DNA from: Ruminococcaceae bacterium UBA1691
Lineage (GTDB): Bacteria; Bacillota; Clostridia; Oscillospirales; Acutalibacteraceae
Reading direction: 5' to 3'
Assembly: GCA_002320555.1 (NCBI GenBank)
Contig: DCJV01000006.1
Coordinates: forward strand, 1-35,045
Length of the DNA stretch: 35,045 bases
This document shows, piece after piece, positions 1 to 7,285 of the stretch; positions within the stretch are counted from its first letter, which is position 1, and each line of letters starts with the position of its first letter. Made by a program: the position numbers and the translations under genes. The notes beneath the pieces are model-generated. The model ran no database searches and had not been told where the DNA came from. It saw only the letters and a program-made list of their open reading frames with translations.

Positions 1-269
1 ATTAGAATATCCCCGTCAATATATTTCAAATTGTGCTCAACTTGGCTGCGCACATCGAGCAGGACATACGGCTTCCCGCTGTCCATAATTTCCTTTGCCT
101 GCTGCGCTGTGATCCGGCGGTAACCCTCCACCGTTGTCTCCTCCGAAACAGCAGCCGACGTCTGTTCGCCGGATTCTGAAAAATTCCCGCAGCCGGAAAA
201 CAAAGCCGTCAGCGCACATACAAGTGCCAAGATCAAAGCTAAAATAACATAACGTTTCCTGACCGGCAT
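1..269 (-). CDS. Rhodanese-like domain lipoprotein (3' end outside window)
   Basis: Reading down from the ATG at 267-269 gives about 89 codons before the window edge. The N-terminus (MPVRKRYVILALILALVCAL) is a typical signal peptide. It is followed by a lipobox-like FSGC, so the mature protein is probably a membrane-anchored lipoprotein starting at that Cys. After a short Ser/Thr/Glu-rich linker, the stretch ITAQQAKEIMDSG...YVLLDVRSQVEH matches the start of a rhodanese fold; the active-site loop, which would carry Cys in an active sulfurtransferase, lies beyond the window. An AAAGGGA Shine-Dalgarno sits 7 nt before the ATG. The gene follows DUF896 by 22 bp and is probably its operon partner. 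Extracytoplasmic rhodanese domains often have unknown substrates, so no reaction is assigned. Confidence 0.8.
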   Translation of the reverse strand, partial: MPVRKRYVILALILALVCALTALFSGCGNFSESGEQTSAAVSEETTVEGYRRITAQQAKEIMDSGKPYVLLDVRSQVEHNLKYIDGDIL

Positions 270-291
270 GCTCTCGTCCCTTTCCCGCGGG

Positions 292-585
292 TCAATCCGC
301 CGACTTTTCCCCATTTTTTTCAATTTTGAGCCTTAGTGGCACCTGATCAGTCTGGACGGATGACGTCTTATTTTTGCGTGCGCCCGGCCGCCGCTCGAGC
401 CTGCGCTTCTTCCCCTTTTCGTCGACAACCCAGGTATGATCCAGTTGGCTCGTCAGGCTCTGGCGGAAGGCTGCAACATATTCCTGCCGCAGGGCGAGCT
501 GCTCTTCCTTTTCCGTATCCGTCAAGCCATCCGTGCGCGATTTGCGCGCAAGAAAATTGATCCGGTCAATCTTTTCCTGATTCAA
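292..585 (-). CDS. DUF896 (UPF0291/YnzC-like) small cytoplasmic protein
   Basis: The 97-residue product begins MNQEKIDRINFLARKSRTDG and continues LTDTEKEEQLALRQEYVAAF. This is the two-helix signature of the DUF896/UPF0291 family, whose Bacillus member is YnzC. Function in the family is unknown. The family core is about 60-75 residues; this copy has an extra basic C-terminal tail (KKRRLERRPGARKNK...), which could bind nucleic acid (inference). The start is TTG: no ATG is available, and a strong GGGGGAGG Shine-Dalgarno lies 6-7 nt upstream. It is 22 bp downstream of the ClC gene and 22 bp upstream of the rhodanese lipoprotein, so the three look like one transcript. Confidence 0.85.
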   Translation of the reverse strand: MNQEKIDRINFLARKSRTDGLTDTEKEEQLALRQEYVAAFRQSLTSQLDHTWVVDEKGKKRRLERRPGARKNKTSSVQTDQVPLRLKIEKNGEKSAD

Positions 586-607
586 AATAGCCTCCCCCTT
601 TTGCGTA

Positions 608-1870
608 TTATTCTACCTTTTTATCGATAAATTCCGGCTTGAGCTTGGAATAGACGATCTTCTGCTCACTGTACAGCCCATAATATCCGGAAAGCATAAA
701 GCTTACCGCCACTACAACCGCGAAAAAGCCGAAGCCCTTCGCACCGAAGAGCTCCACGCTGAGTAGTAGAGAACTGATCGGGCAGTTCGTCACGCCGCAG
801 AAGAGCGCGACCAGCCCCAGCCCCGCGCCGAAGGATGGCGACAGGCCCAAAAGCTTCCCCATCACGTTTCCAAAGGTTGCTCCCGTGAAAAAAGCGGGGA
901 CAATTTCTCCTCCCTTGAAGCCCGCGCCCAGCGTCAGCGCAGTAAACAAGATTTTCAGCGCAAAGGCCTCCGGGCGCGCCTGGCCCGCAATCGCGCGCGC
1001 GATCACATCCATGCCAGCACCGTTATAGTCGCGTGTGCCTACCAGCAGGGTGAGCAGCGCCACCAGCAGGCCGCCCACAGCAGCACAGAGGTATTTATTG
1101 GGGATCAGCTTTTTATAGATTGCGGCGGACTGGTGCATGCAGACGCAGAACAGGATACTCAGCACCGCACACAATACACCGAGCAACACAACTTTCGTCA
1201 CGCCGAACGCCGTCGCCTCCGGCACGCCGGAGAGTGCGAATTCCGTGGGGGCGATTCCAAATAAGGAGGAGATCCGATCCCCAACCACGGCGGCGATCAC
1301 GCACGGCACGATTGCAGAATAATACATTACGCCTACGCTGATGACCTCCATGGAAAAAATCGCAGAGGTTACCGGCGTGCCGAACAGAGCGGAAAATGCC
1401 GCGCTCATGCCGCACATCGTCAAAATCCGCGCATCCTTTTCATCCAGATGCAGGAGCCTACCGAATTTAGCCGCAAGGCTGCCGCCAAGCTGCAGCGCTG
1501 CCCCTTCTCTGCCGGCGGAACCGCCGAAGAGATGGGTTAGAAACGTTGTGACGAAAATCAGCGGGGCCGTCTTGAAGGAGAGCTTTTCATTCGCGCGCAC
1601 AGCGATCAAAACGAAATTAGTGCCGCGGTCATTATTGATGCCGCTCCATCGATATAGTGCCGTAATCACCACACCGCCCGCCGGAAGCAACCAGACGAGC
1701 CATGGATGCGCCTGCCGCAATTGCAGCGCGCCATTCAAGCAAAAGTGGAAGGCCGTCCCAATCAATCCGATGACAATGCCGGAAACCAGCGCGAGCGCCG
1801 ACCACTTCAAAAAGGCAAGGAGGTTTTTGACCGCCTCCTTACCGGGAAATTTTTCTTTTTGGATCTCCAT
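608..1870 (-). CDS. ClC-family anion transporter, CLC-F-like
   Basis: A polytopic membrane protein of about 420 residues with the ClC fold. The gating-glutamate motif reads GGSAGREGAALQ. The second pore segment reads GAGFKGGEIVPAFFTG, where chloride-type ClCs have a GxFxP sequence. A GREG(T/A) motif together with GFKGGE(V/I)xP is, as I recall the family, typical of the CLC-F clade (fluoride/proton antiporters) rather than chloride carriers, so fluoride export is a reasonable inference. No C-terminal CBS domains are present, as expected for that clade. I chose ATG 1870 (MEIQKEKF) because a GAGAGGGA Shine-Dalgarno precedes it; an in-frame GTG at 1897 would add nine residues but lacks a good RBS. 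The gene is first in an operon with DUF896 and the rhodanese lipoprotein. It has a promoter at 2031-2060 and a long leader. Confidence 0.88.
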   Translation of the reverse strand: MEIQKEKFPGKEAVKNLLAFLKWSALALVSGIVIGLIGTAFHFCLNGALQLRQAHPWLVWLLPAGGVVITALYRWSGINNDRGTNFVLIAVRANEKLSFKTAPLIFVTTFLTHLFGGSAGREGAALQLGGSLAAKFGRLLHLDEKDARILTMCGMSAAFSALFGTPVTSAIFSMEVISVGVMYYSAIVPCVIAAVVGDRISSLFGIAPTEFALSGVPEATAFGVTKVVLLGVLCAVLSILFCVCMHQSAAIYKKLIPNKYLCAAVGGLLVALLTLLVGTRDYNGAGMDVIARAIAGQARPEAFALKILFTALTLGAGFKGGEIVPAFFTGATFGNVMGKLLGLSPSFGAGLGLVALFCGVTNCPISSLLLSVELFGAKGFGFFAVVVAVSFMLSGYYGLYSEQKIVYSKLKPEFIDKKVE

Positions 1871-2024
1871 TCTAACGACCGTCCCTCTCTCGGCCACAAG
1901 AAGCTTTCAGGCGGCCCTGCGATTGCCGGTCATCACAAATTCCGCTTTGGAGGAAGCGAATCCCCCAGACTTCTCTGCCCCTCAAAAATTGCAGTCTACA
2001 GGCAGCCGCACCGCCTGTATCCTA
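1871..2024 (-). promoter_or_regulatory. Long leader of the ClC operon with competing pairings
   Basis: Transcription from the promoter at 2031-2060 would leave about 150 nt before the ClC start. In the RNA, the segment at 2011-2017 (CAGGCGG read on the minus strand) can pair with 1908-1914 (CCGCCTG), closing nearly the whole leader. Part of the same segment (2013-2017) can instead pair locally with 1999-2003. Mutually exclusive pairings of this kind are riboswitch-like, but they may be chance in GC-rich DNA. I do not see the conserved blocks of the fluoride (crcB) riboswitch. Confidence 0.3.
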
Positions 2025-2030
2025 TATTTT

Positions 2031-2060
2031 AGTATATCATATCTGAGTACCTTTGCGCAA
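2031..2060 (-). promoter_or_regulatory. Sigma-A-type promoter of the ClC-DUF896-rhodanese operon
   Basis: On the minus strand there is a -35 TTGCGC (2055-2060) and a -10 TATACT (2031-2036) separated by 18 bp. It lies between the terminator of the phosphoglycerol transferase gene and the ClC coding region. Confidence 0.6.
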
Positions 2061-2086
2061 ATTTTATGCGCTTTCTCTCCCACATG

Positions 2087-2116
2087 GAAAACGGCGGGGT
2101 GCAATTGCCCCGCCGT
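2087..2116 (-). terminator. Rho-independent terminator of the phosphoglycerol transferase gene
   Basis: Perfect 9-bp stem ACGGCGGGG/CCCCGCCGT (2091-2099 with 2108-2116), whose loop can extend the stem through GCAATTGC, followed on the minus strand by TTTTCC. It starts 34 bp after the stop codon at 2150. Confidence 0.85.
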
Positions 2117-2149
2117 ACAATGGCCAGTGAATTACTGGATCTATTGTGC

Positions 2150-3997
2150 TTATTCGTATGTGACATTCGTATTTTTAAATGTGCTGTTTTTCCGCTCGGA
2201 AATGAATTTATCATTATAGAAATTACTTCGTTCCTTCAATTCCTGATTCACCTTTTCCAGGCCGTCCCGTTCCACAAGTGTTGGTACGCCGGAGAACAGA
2301 TTCGTCCCCAACGCCAGCCTTTCGCCGTTGATCTGCACACCCAAGCTGGCTAAAATAGTCGGATAAAAATCAAATGGAGCAAATTCACGCTCAAACGGCT
2401 TCTTTGCTTCCACCGGCGCATTCAAGAACAGATTGAAGGTCGCGCGCCGGTATCCCTTGTCGACATTGCGGAAGAATTTCTGGTCCATGCTCCAGTGGTC
2501 CCCCGTGAGGACAATCGTCGTATTTTTATAAAAGTCCTGCTGCTGGATCCAGCGGATAAATTTGACGGTTTCGGCTGTCGAATACGAAATAACGTTGGCA
2601 TATTGATTGCCATGTTTGTTCTTGACATGGGGGCTCAAATAGCCGTCCGGGAAATGGGTATCAGCCGTTTCCATATCTAAGTAGAAAGGCTTTCCGGTCT
2701 TTGAAAGGCGTGTCAGCTCGTCCTTGGCAAATTCATAGAGCTTATCGTCCTCATAGCCCCACCATACCTTATAATCCTTGGGGATCAGGCCCTTCGCCTT
2801 GACCGCCTTATAATCCATAAAGTTAAAATCGCCGTGATTCTGGAAGAATGCCGTAAGCCCGCCGAAATCGGAATCCGCGCCGAACATGATCGTCTGCTCA
2901 TATCCCTGTGCTTTCAGGATATCGCCAATCGCAACGGCGCCCGGCAAAAACTTACCGGACTTGCCGTAAGAATTTCCATCCATCGGAATCTTCAGAGGAA
3001 GGCCCATTTCCATATTCACCATACTGGCCACCGACCAGCTGGAGCCCACCGTCTGATTCGGCCCACCAAACTTGTCCTTATTATGGGAAAAGCTAACGCC
3101 CTCCTTTGCAAGCTCAGTCAGCTCCGGCATCAGGTTCGTCTTCATGTAGCCGCCCTGTTCCCTGGACAGATAAGTGGTTTCGACCGACTCGAGATAAATA
3201 TGAATCAGGTTGCGTTTATTCTTTGGGAAAACCATCTTGACATCACGGGGACTCACATAATTGTCCTTGATATAGCTGGAATCAGAAACGTAAGCATGAT
3301 AAACGTCCATCAGCTGGAATTTTTCAAATCCATATGCAACACCGCCGCACAAAACCGCAACCGATATCACAATGCTGACGACCAGACGCGCGATCCGTCC
3401 AAAGATAACATGCACCTGCTGGCCACGGCGACAAAGCAGCCGATAGGCGGAGCACACAAAAATGCTAAACAGCATCGTCAGCACCGCCGTTTCAAAAACA
3501 GGGCCTTCAAAGGCCGTCACCACGACATCCGAGCTGGTGCCGACAATTGGGGATTTCAAATTGACCAGGAACTGATCGGGTGTAATATCGCCAAACGTCC
3601 GCTTTCCCCAGATCGTCGCTGTAAAGGCAGCGGCACCAAGCGCAAACAGGAGAATGGATACAACCCTCCCCACGGTGATGCCGGCCTTCTGCTTTTTGTC
3701 CTCATGCTCATAGAAAAGGACGCCTTCCAGAATACATTTCACAAACAGAACCACCAGGCCGACACACAAGGCAAGGCATATGTATTTCAGGAAATACAAC
3801 GGGCCATGGCGGCTGATATAAAACACATTCGGAATCTTCAAAAGGTATTTCATCACTGCGATCGTTAAAAGGTTTACAATAACTGTGTCCTTGAAGATTC
3901 GATCAGGTAAATCCGGGAACCATTTTCCCCGCCGCAATAGCCAATATTCCGCCCCGCCTATCAGCAGGCCAACCAATAAACAACAAAGAATCAGCAT
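2150..3997 (-). CDS. LtaS/OpgB-family phosphoglycerol transferase (membrane sulfatase-fold)
   Basis: The 615-residue protein has an N-terminal half of about five membrane segments (roughly residues 1-20, 35-55, 68-90, 108-130 and 200-222). These are followed by an extracellular sulfatase/alkaline-phosphatase domain (about 262-600). Visible landmarks are LIHIYLESVET (metal-binding Glu270), the nucleophile region QTVGSSWSVASMV (around Ser319/320) and the metal-binding pair in VLTGDHW. The nucleophile motif resembles OpgB/MdoB (GTxWTIAGMV) more than classical LtaS (GKTSDSEF). The product probably transfers phosphoglycerol from phosphatidylglycerol to a glycan or lipid acceptor outside the cell; true lipoteichoic acid synthesis is not proven. 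The start is supported by AAGGGAGAG just upstream. The gene is monocistronic, with promoter at 4050-4078 and terminator at 2087-2116. Confidence 0.87.
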   Translation of the reverse strand: MLILCCLLVGLLIGGAEYWLLRRGKWFPDLPDRIFKDTVIVNLLTIAVMKYLLKIPNVFYISRHGPLYFLKYICLALCVGLVVLFVKCILEGVLFYEHEDKKQKAGITVGRVVSILLFALGAAAFTATIWGKRTFGDITPDQFLVNLKSPIVGTSSDVVVTAFEGPVFETAVLTMLFSIFVCSAYRLLCRRGQQVHVIFGRIARLVVSIVISVAVLCGGVAYGFEKFQLMDVYHAYVSDSSYIKDNYVSPRDVKMVFPKNKRNLIHIYLESVETTYLSREQGGYMKTNLMPELTELAKEGVSFSHNKDKFGGPNQTVGSSWSVASMVNMEMGLPLKIPMDGNSYGKSGKFLPGAVAIGDILKAQGYEQTIMFGADSDFGGLTAFFQNHGDFNFMDYKAVKAKGLIPKDYKVWWGYEDDKLYEFAKDELTRLSKTGKPFYLDMETADTHFPDGYLSPHVKNKHGNQYANVISYSTAETVKFIRWIQQQDFYKNTTIVLTGDHWSMDQKFFRNVDKGYRRATFNLFLNAPVEAKKPFEREFAPFDFYPTILASLGVQINGERLALGTNLFSGVPTLVERDGLEKVNQELKERSNFYNDKFISERKNSTFKNTNVTYE

Positions 3998-4049
3998 TTT
4001 TCTCTCCCTTTACCACCATTTTGCCCATTTTCTTAAGATATGGTTTTGT

Positions 4050-4078
4050 ATTTTATCATATTATTACAATGTTCGCAA
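4050..4078 (-). promoter_or_regulatory. Sigma-A-type promoter of the phosphoglycerol transferase gene
   Basis: Minus-strand -35 TTGCGA (4073-4078), 17-bp spacer, -10 TAAAAT (4050-4055) in an AT-rich region. It lies about 50 bp upstream of the start codon at 3997. Confidence 0.7.
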
Positions 4079-4298
4079 TACATCGCGAAACACTTTACTC
4101 AATCTAAAAAGTTAATATGGATAATATGGAAGATAAAAAAGCAATCAGAAACGGAAAAACCACCGTGCGCAAATCATTTTGCAAGGCCACAGGGCGAAGG
4201 CTGGCTGCCGCCGGCCGAGGCTGAGAACGCGGTAAACGTGGCTTTGCGGCTATCAGGCGGCGCTGTTTCCGCTTGTTTACCAATGTACGCAAATAGAG
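4079..4298. other. Intergenic region without recognisable gene
   Basis: About 220 bp between the promoter of the phosphoglycerol transferase gene and the hairpin behind the YyaL-type gene. Short open frames exist on both strands (for example 4104-4328 minus), but they have low-complexity Arg/Pro/Ala composition, no Shine-Dalgarno and no family resemblance. I see no RNA gene here. Confidence 0.5.
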
Positions 4299-4341
4299 GC
4301 CGAAATACGAAACGACCAGCCTTTTCATTCCGCATTTCGGC
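4299..4341 (-). terminator. Hairpin behind the YyaL-type gene
   Basis: The arms at 4299-4309 and 4331-4341 pair over 11 bp with one mismatch (GCCGAAATGCG/CGTATTTCGGC on the minus strand). The hairpin lies 12 bp after the stop codon at 4353. It has only a weak T-rich tail (CTCTATTTG), so it may be a transcript-end stabiliser or an inefficient terminator. Confidence 0.5.
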
Positions 4342-4352
4342 TTCCACCGGGA

Positions 4353-6380
4353 CTATTGCCTGTTTGAATCCCTTTGGTAGGAAATCAACTGCAACTGTTC
4401 AAAATTCATGACAGGCGCTTTGCATGCCCCGTTTTCACAGAGATAATAGACCGCGCCGTCTTCCGGTACGGGATAATCCCTTGTAAAGGGGGCGCATTGG
4501 GAAAGAAGCGCCGCGTTATCGGCCGTCTTGATCAGAATGTGAAGTTCGTCTGCCGGATTTTCTTTCAGATACGCTTTCAGTTCCCACGGCACATTTCCGT
4601 TTACAGCGCAAATCAATTCTCTGTGCGGGTAAAGGGCGTCCGCCATGGCAAGCAGTGCAAAGCTGGAGCCCGCCGGGTAACCGGTGATTTCACCCACCAT
4701 AAACCGGAGCTGCCTGTTAGCCGCCTCCTGCCATTCGGTTTCGCCTGTCAGCATGGCAAGCCTTTGCAGAACCATTGCCGCAACAGAATTGCCGGAGGGA
4801 AGTGCGCCGTCATAGGTCTCTTTCGGACGGGCGATCAGCCGCTCAGCGTCGGACGCAGTGATAAAATAGCCGCCGTTTTCCTGATCTTCGAAAAGCTCTA
4901 TCATCTGCCGCGCTCTGCAGATCGCCTCATTCAGATATTCCGGCTCAAAGGCAGCGCGGTAAAGCTCGAGTAAGGCGAGTGCGTAAACGGCGTAATCCTC
5001 CAGTTGCCCGATATGGGCCGCCTCGCCATCCCGCCAGCGTAAATACAATCGGCCGTTTTGATCTGTCATATTGTTTTCAATAAATTGCTGCGCCCTTCTT
5101 GCAGCATGCAGATAACGGTCATCCCCGAGGATTCGTCCTGCCTGCGAAAGCGCTAGGATCGTCCAGGCGTTCCATGATAACAGGACTTTATCATCCTTAT
5201 GAAGCTTGACGCGATTTAGGCGGTATTGATATAGTTTTTGCAACCGTTCATCCTTCGCCTGCCAGCCATCCTCTGTCTGCCCGATGCGGTTTGGGATGCT
5301 TTTTCCCTCAAAGTTTCCTGCGGCTGTGATTCCGTAAAGTCGGTTAAATGCCTGCCCGTCCTCTTTGCCGAGAACCGCTTCCGATTCCTCCGGCGTGAAA
5401 ACGTAATATTTGCCCTCCACACTGTCGCTGTCTGCGTCCTGTCCGCAGTAAAAACCGCCCTGTTCGTCAGTCAGCTCCCGAAGGATATAATCCGCCGTAC
5501 GGCGAGCGGTATCGGCATACCGTTCCAGTTTGGTGAGCTGAAACGCTTTCAGATATGCCACGATCAATAGCGCATTGTCGTAAAGCATTTTTTCAAAATG
5601 GGGAACCAACCATTTTTCATCAGTGGAATACCGGGAGAATCCGCCGCCGATGTGGTCTTGGAGGCCACCGCATGCCATTGCGTCTAAAGTGGTTTGCGCC
5701 ATTTGAAGGGCGTCCGGCGCAGCCTCCAAAAGAGAATACCGCATTAAAAACAACAGATTGTGGGGAGCCGGGAACTTCGGCGCCGAACCAAAGCCGCCCC
5801 ATTTTGAATCGAACTGTCTGTGAAAGAGGCCATATGCCTCATGCAGCAACGCCCGATTCGGCTCATTCCCGCCGGATGGCTGCCCCTGGTTGATGGCTGC
5901 CACAATTTGATCTCCTGCGTTCAGCAGTTTTTCACGGTCACGCTTCCATAAATCCGCAACCCGTTTCAGAAGCTCTTTCAGCCCTGGCTGCCCGTAGCGG
6001 TGTTGCTTTGGAAAATAGGTTCCCGCAAAGAACGGTTTCTGTTCCGGAGTCATGATAATCGTCAAAGGCCATCCACCCGCGCCCGTAACTGCTTGACAGA
6101 CAGCCATATATACCGCGTCGATATCCGGCCGTTCTTCTCGGTCTACTTTGATACAGATAAAATCCCGATTGAGCTGTTCCGCGATTTCCGCGTCCTCAAA
6201 GGATTCGTGAGCCATCACATGACACCAGTGACATGTGGAATAGCCGATGCTTAAAAATACCGGTTTGTCCTCATCGGCGGCTTTCTGAAATGCTTCTCTG
6301 CACCAGGGATACCAGTCCACCGGATTATCCTTGTGCTGAAATAGGTACGGCGATTTTTCATTTTTTAATCTATTAGACAT
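4353..6380 (-). CDS. YyaL-type thioredoxin-domain protein (DUF255/SSP411 family)
   Basis: The 675-residue protein starts with the hallmark NEKSPYLFQHKDNPVDWYPW, followed by a thioredoxin-like domain with a CHWC motif (Cys50-Cys53) in STCHWCHVMAHESF. The block VDREERPDIDAVYM and GGWPLTIIMTPE...FAGTYFP follows. The remainder is an alpha/alpha-barrel-like region resembling glycoside hydrolase or N-acylglucosamine epimerase folds (FGSAPKFPAPHNL, HFEKMLYDNALL, LLSWNAWTILALS). This is the full-length architecture of Bacillus YyaL and mammalian SPATA20. The biochemical role of the family is not established; a redox role is only suggested by CxxC. No signal peptide is seen, so it is probably cytoplasmic. 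The RBS before ATG 6380 is weak. The gene stands alone between a hairpin and the tRNA unit. Confidence 0.92.
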   Translation of the reverse strand: MSNRLKNEKSPYLFQHKDNPVDWYPWCREAFQKAADEDKPVFLSIGYSTCHWCHVMAHESFEDAEIAEQLNRDFICIKVDREERPDIDAVYMAVCQAVTGAGGWPLTIIMTPEQKPFFAGTYFPKQHRYGQPGLKELLKRVADLWKRDREKLLNAGDQIVAAINQGQPSGGNEPNRALLHEAYGLFHRQFDSKWGGFGSAPKFPAPHNLLFLMRYSLLEAAPDALQMAQTTLDAMACGGLQDHIGGGFSRYSTDEKWLVPHFEKMLYDNALLIVAYLKAFQLTKLERYADTARRTADYILRELTDEQGGFYCGQDADSDSVEGKYYVFTPEESEAVLGKEDGQAFNRLYGITAAGNFEGKSIPNRIGQTEDGWQAKDERLQKLYQYRLNRVKLHKDDKVLLSWNAWTILALSQAGRILGDDRYLHAARRAQQFIENNMTDQNGRLYLRWRDGEAAHIGQLEDYAVYALALLELYRAAFEPEYLNEAICRARQMIELFEDQENGGYFITASDAERLIARPKETYDGALPSGNSVAAMVLQRLAMLTGETEWQEAANRQLRFMVGEITGYPAGSSFALLAMADALYPHRELICAVNGNVPWELKAYLKENPADELHILIKTADNAALLSQCAPFTRDYPVPEDGAVYYLCENGACKAPVMNFEQLQLISYQRDSNRQ

Positions 6381-6701
6381 CTTAACTCACACACATTCTT
6401 CCAGCTTTTATCTTCTTACAGTTCCATTCGACACACACAATAGCATATTCAGATTCAGCCCTACTATTCCATAAAGGGCGGCGAAGCCAAAAAATTCTGG
6501 AAAGCCCGTAAACTCTGATAATTATCGGACAAAACGTCATAGTCGGCTTGGGCCTGTTCAAAAGCCCTTTGCGGGGCAGACAATCCTGCAATCCCTAAAC
6601 GCCCAATATGGAGGTTTACCGGAATTACAAGCTGCATATTGACTTTAACATTGACCTTGAGCAATTCAGCGTAGGCATGGACATTGTAGAAAGCATAAAG
6701 C
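6381..6701. other. Intergenic region between the YyaL-type gene and tRNA-Ala
   Basis: About 320 bp that must contain the promoter of the downstream gene, although I see only a weak candidate (TGCTATTGT near 6440). A minus-strand frame (6464-6703, ending in ...QNFLASPPFME) is open but begins inside the tRNA terminator with no RBS, so I do not call it. No other structure stands out. Confidence 0.4.
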
Positions 6702-6729
6702 AAAAAACCCGTTTCTTTTCAGAAACGAG
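6702..6729 (-). terminator. Rho-independent terminator of tRNA-Ala
   Basis: On the minus strand CTCGTTTC, a TGAAAA loop, GAAACGGG and then TTTTTT. It is an 8-bp stem (6708-6715 with 6722-6729, one G-U pair) beginning 24 nt after the tRNA CCA end. Confidence 0.88.
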
Positions 6730-6752
6730 TTTTCGCTGCTTCTTCTTGAAGT

Positions 6753-6828
<76 letters not shown>

Positions 6829-6887
6829 AGATGTGAAGAAGCAAAATATGAAGTTTTAACTTGTGGCATAGCGATCCAACGCGATAT

Positions 6888-6916
6888 ATCATATCATAGT
6901 CTCACACGGAAATCAA
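6888..6916 (-). promoter_or_regulatory. Sigma-A-type promoter of tRNA-Ala
   Basis: Minus-strand -35 TTGATT (6911-6916), 17-bp spacer, -10 TATGAT (6888-6893). It lies about 60 bp upstream of the tRNA 5' end. Confidence 0.75.
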
Positions 6917-7223
6917 GTGCTTTTTTCGTTTTTTTCGCATCCTCTTTGATTTTTTCCGCGCTTGATATCGTGTGTTTTACACACGATTCAACCTGTCGAA
7001 AAAGTTCAATCAATGAAGTTGCTTGCGCTTCACGCAGTGAATAAAGGAAGGCTGCAGGCAGCCACTGGGAGCCCAAATCTTTCGGCGGTGCAGACAAGGC
7101 AGCATCAGAAGAAGCTCCCTGTGCGCTCGTGTGGGGATTTTTATCTAGAGGATCAGAACGGACCTTTCTCGGGAATCACTTTGTGCGTTTTGCCGAAATT
7201 AACTCGCTTTTTCAACAGACTGA
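6917..7223 (-). other. Unassigned region with a coding-like minus-strand frame
   Basis: About 300 bp between the tRNA promoter and the manA terminator hairpin. A minus-strand frame to 6894 reads APPKDLGSQWLPAAFLYSLR and then EAQATSLIELFRQVESCVK. It is protein-like, but it has no Shine-Dalgarno, no family I recognise, and it runs through the tRNA promoter. It may be a decayed gene end or the translation of an interspersed repeat. Confidence 0.25.
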
Positions 7224-7254
7224 GGCTGCTACAGTAAACGAAACTGTGGCAGCC
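7224..7254 (-). terminator. Hairpin terminator candidate behind manA
   Basis: 12-bp stem with one G-U type mismatch (7224-7235 with 7243-7254; GGCTGCCACAGT/ACTGTAGCAGCC on the minus strand) and a 7-nt loop. It starts 32 bp after the manA stop codon. The downstream tail TCAGTCTGTTG is only moderately T-rich. Confidence 0.6.
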
Positions 7255-7285
7255 CTTTGCGGTCTCATCCTGAAAAGTGCAGATT

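Noticed and set aside
1898..2030. Fluoride (crcB) riboswitch upstream of the ClC gene
   Set aside because: The conserved GAUG and late CUGAUG...CCUAC blocks are not in the right order; a covariance search would settle this.
1341..2219. Long plus-strand ORF (292 codons) opposite the ClC gene
   Set aside because: Antisense shadow of a clear membrane-protein gene; low-complexity Arg/Ser/Pro sequence, no RBS and no family.
2834..3868. Plus-strand ORF of 344 codons
   Set aside because: Shadow of the phosphoglycerol transferase gene on the other strand; its composition is typical of antisense frames.
6464..6703. Minus-strand ORF of 79 codons after the tRNA
   Set aside because: Starts inside the tRNA terminator, has no RBS and no family, and no promoter separates it from the tRNA.
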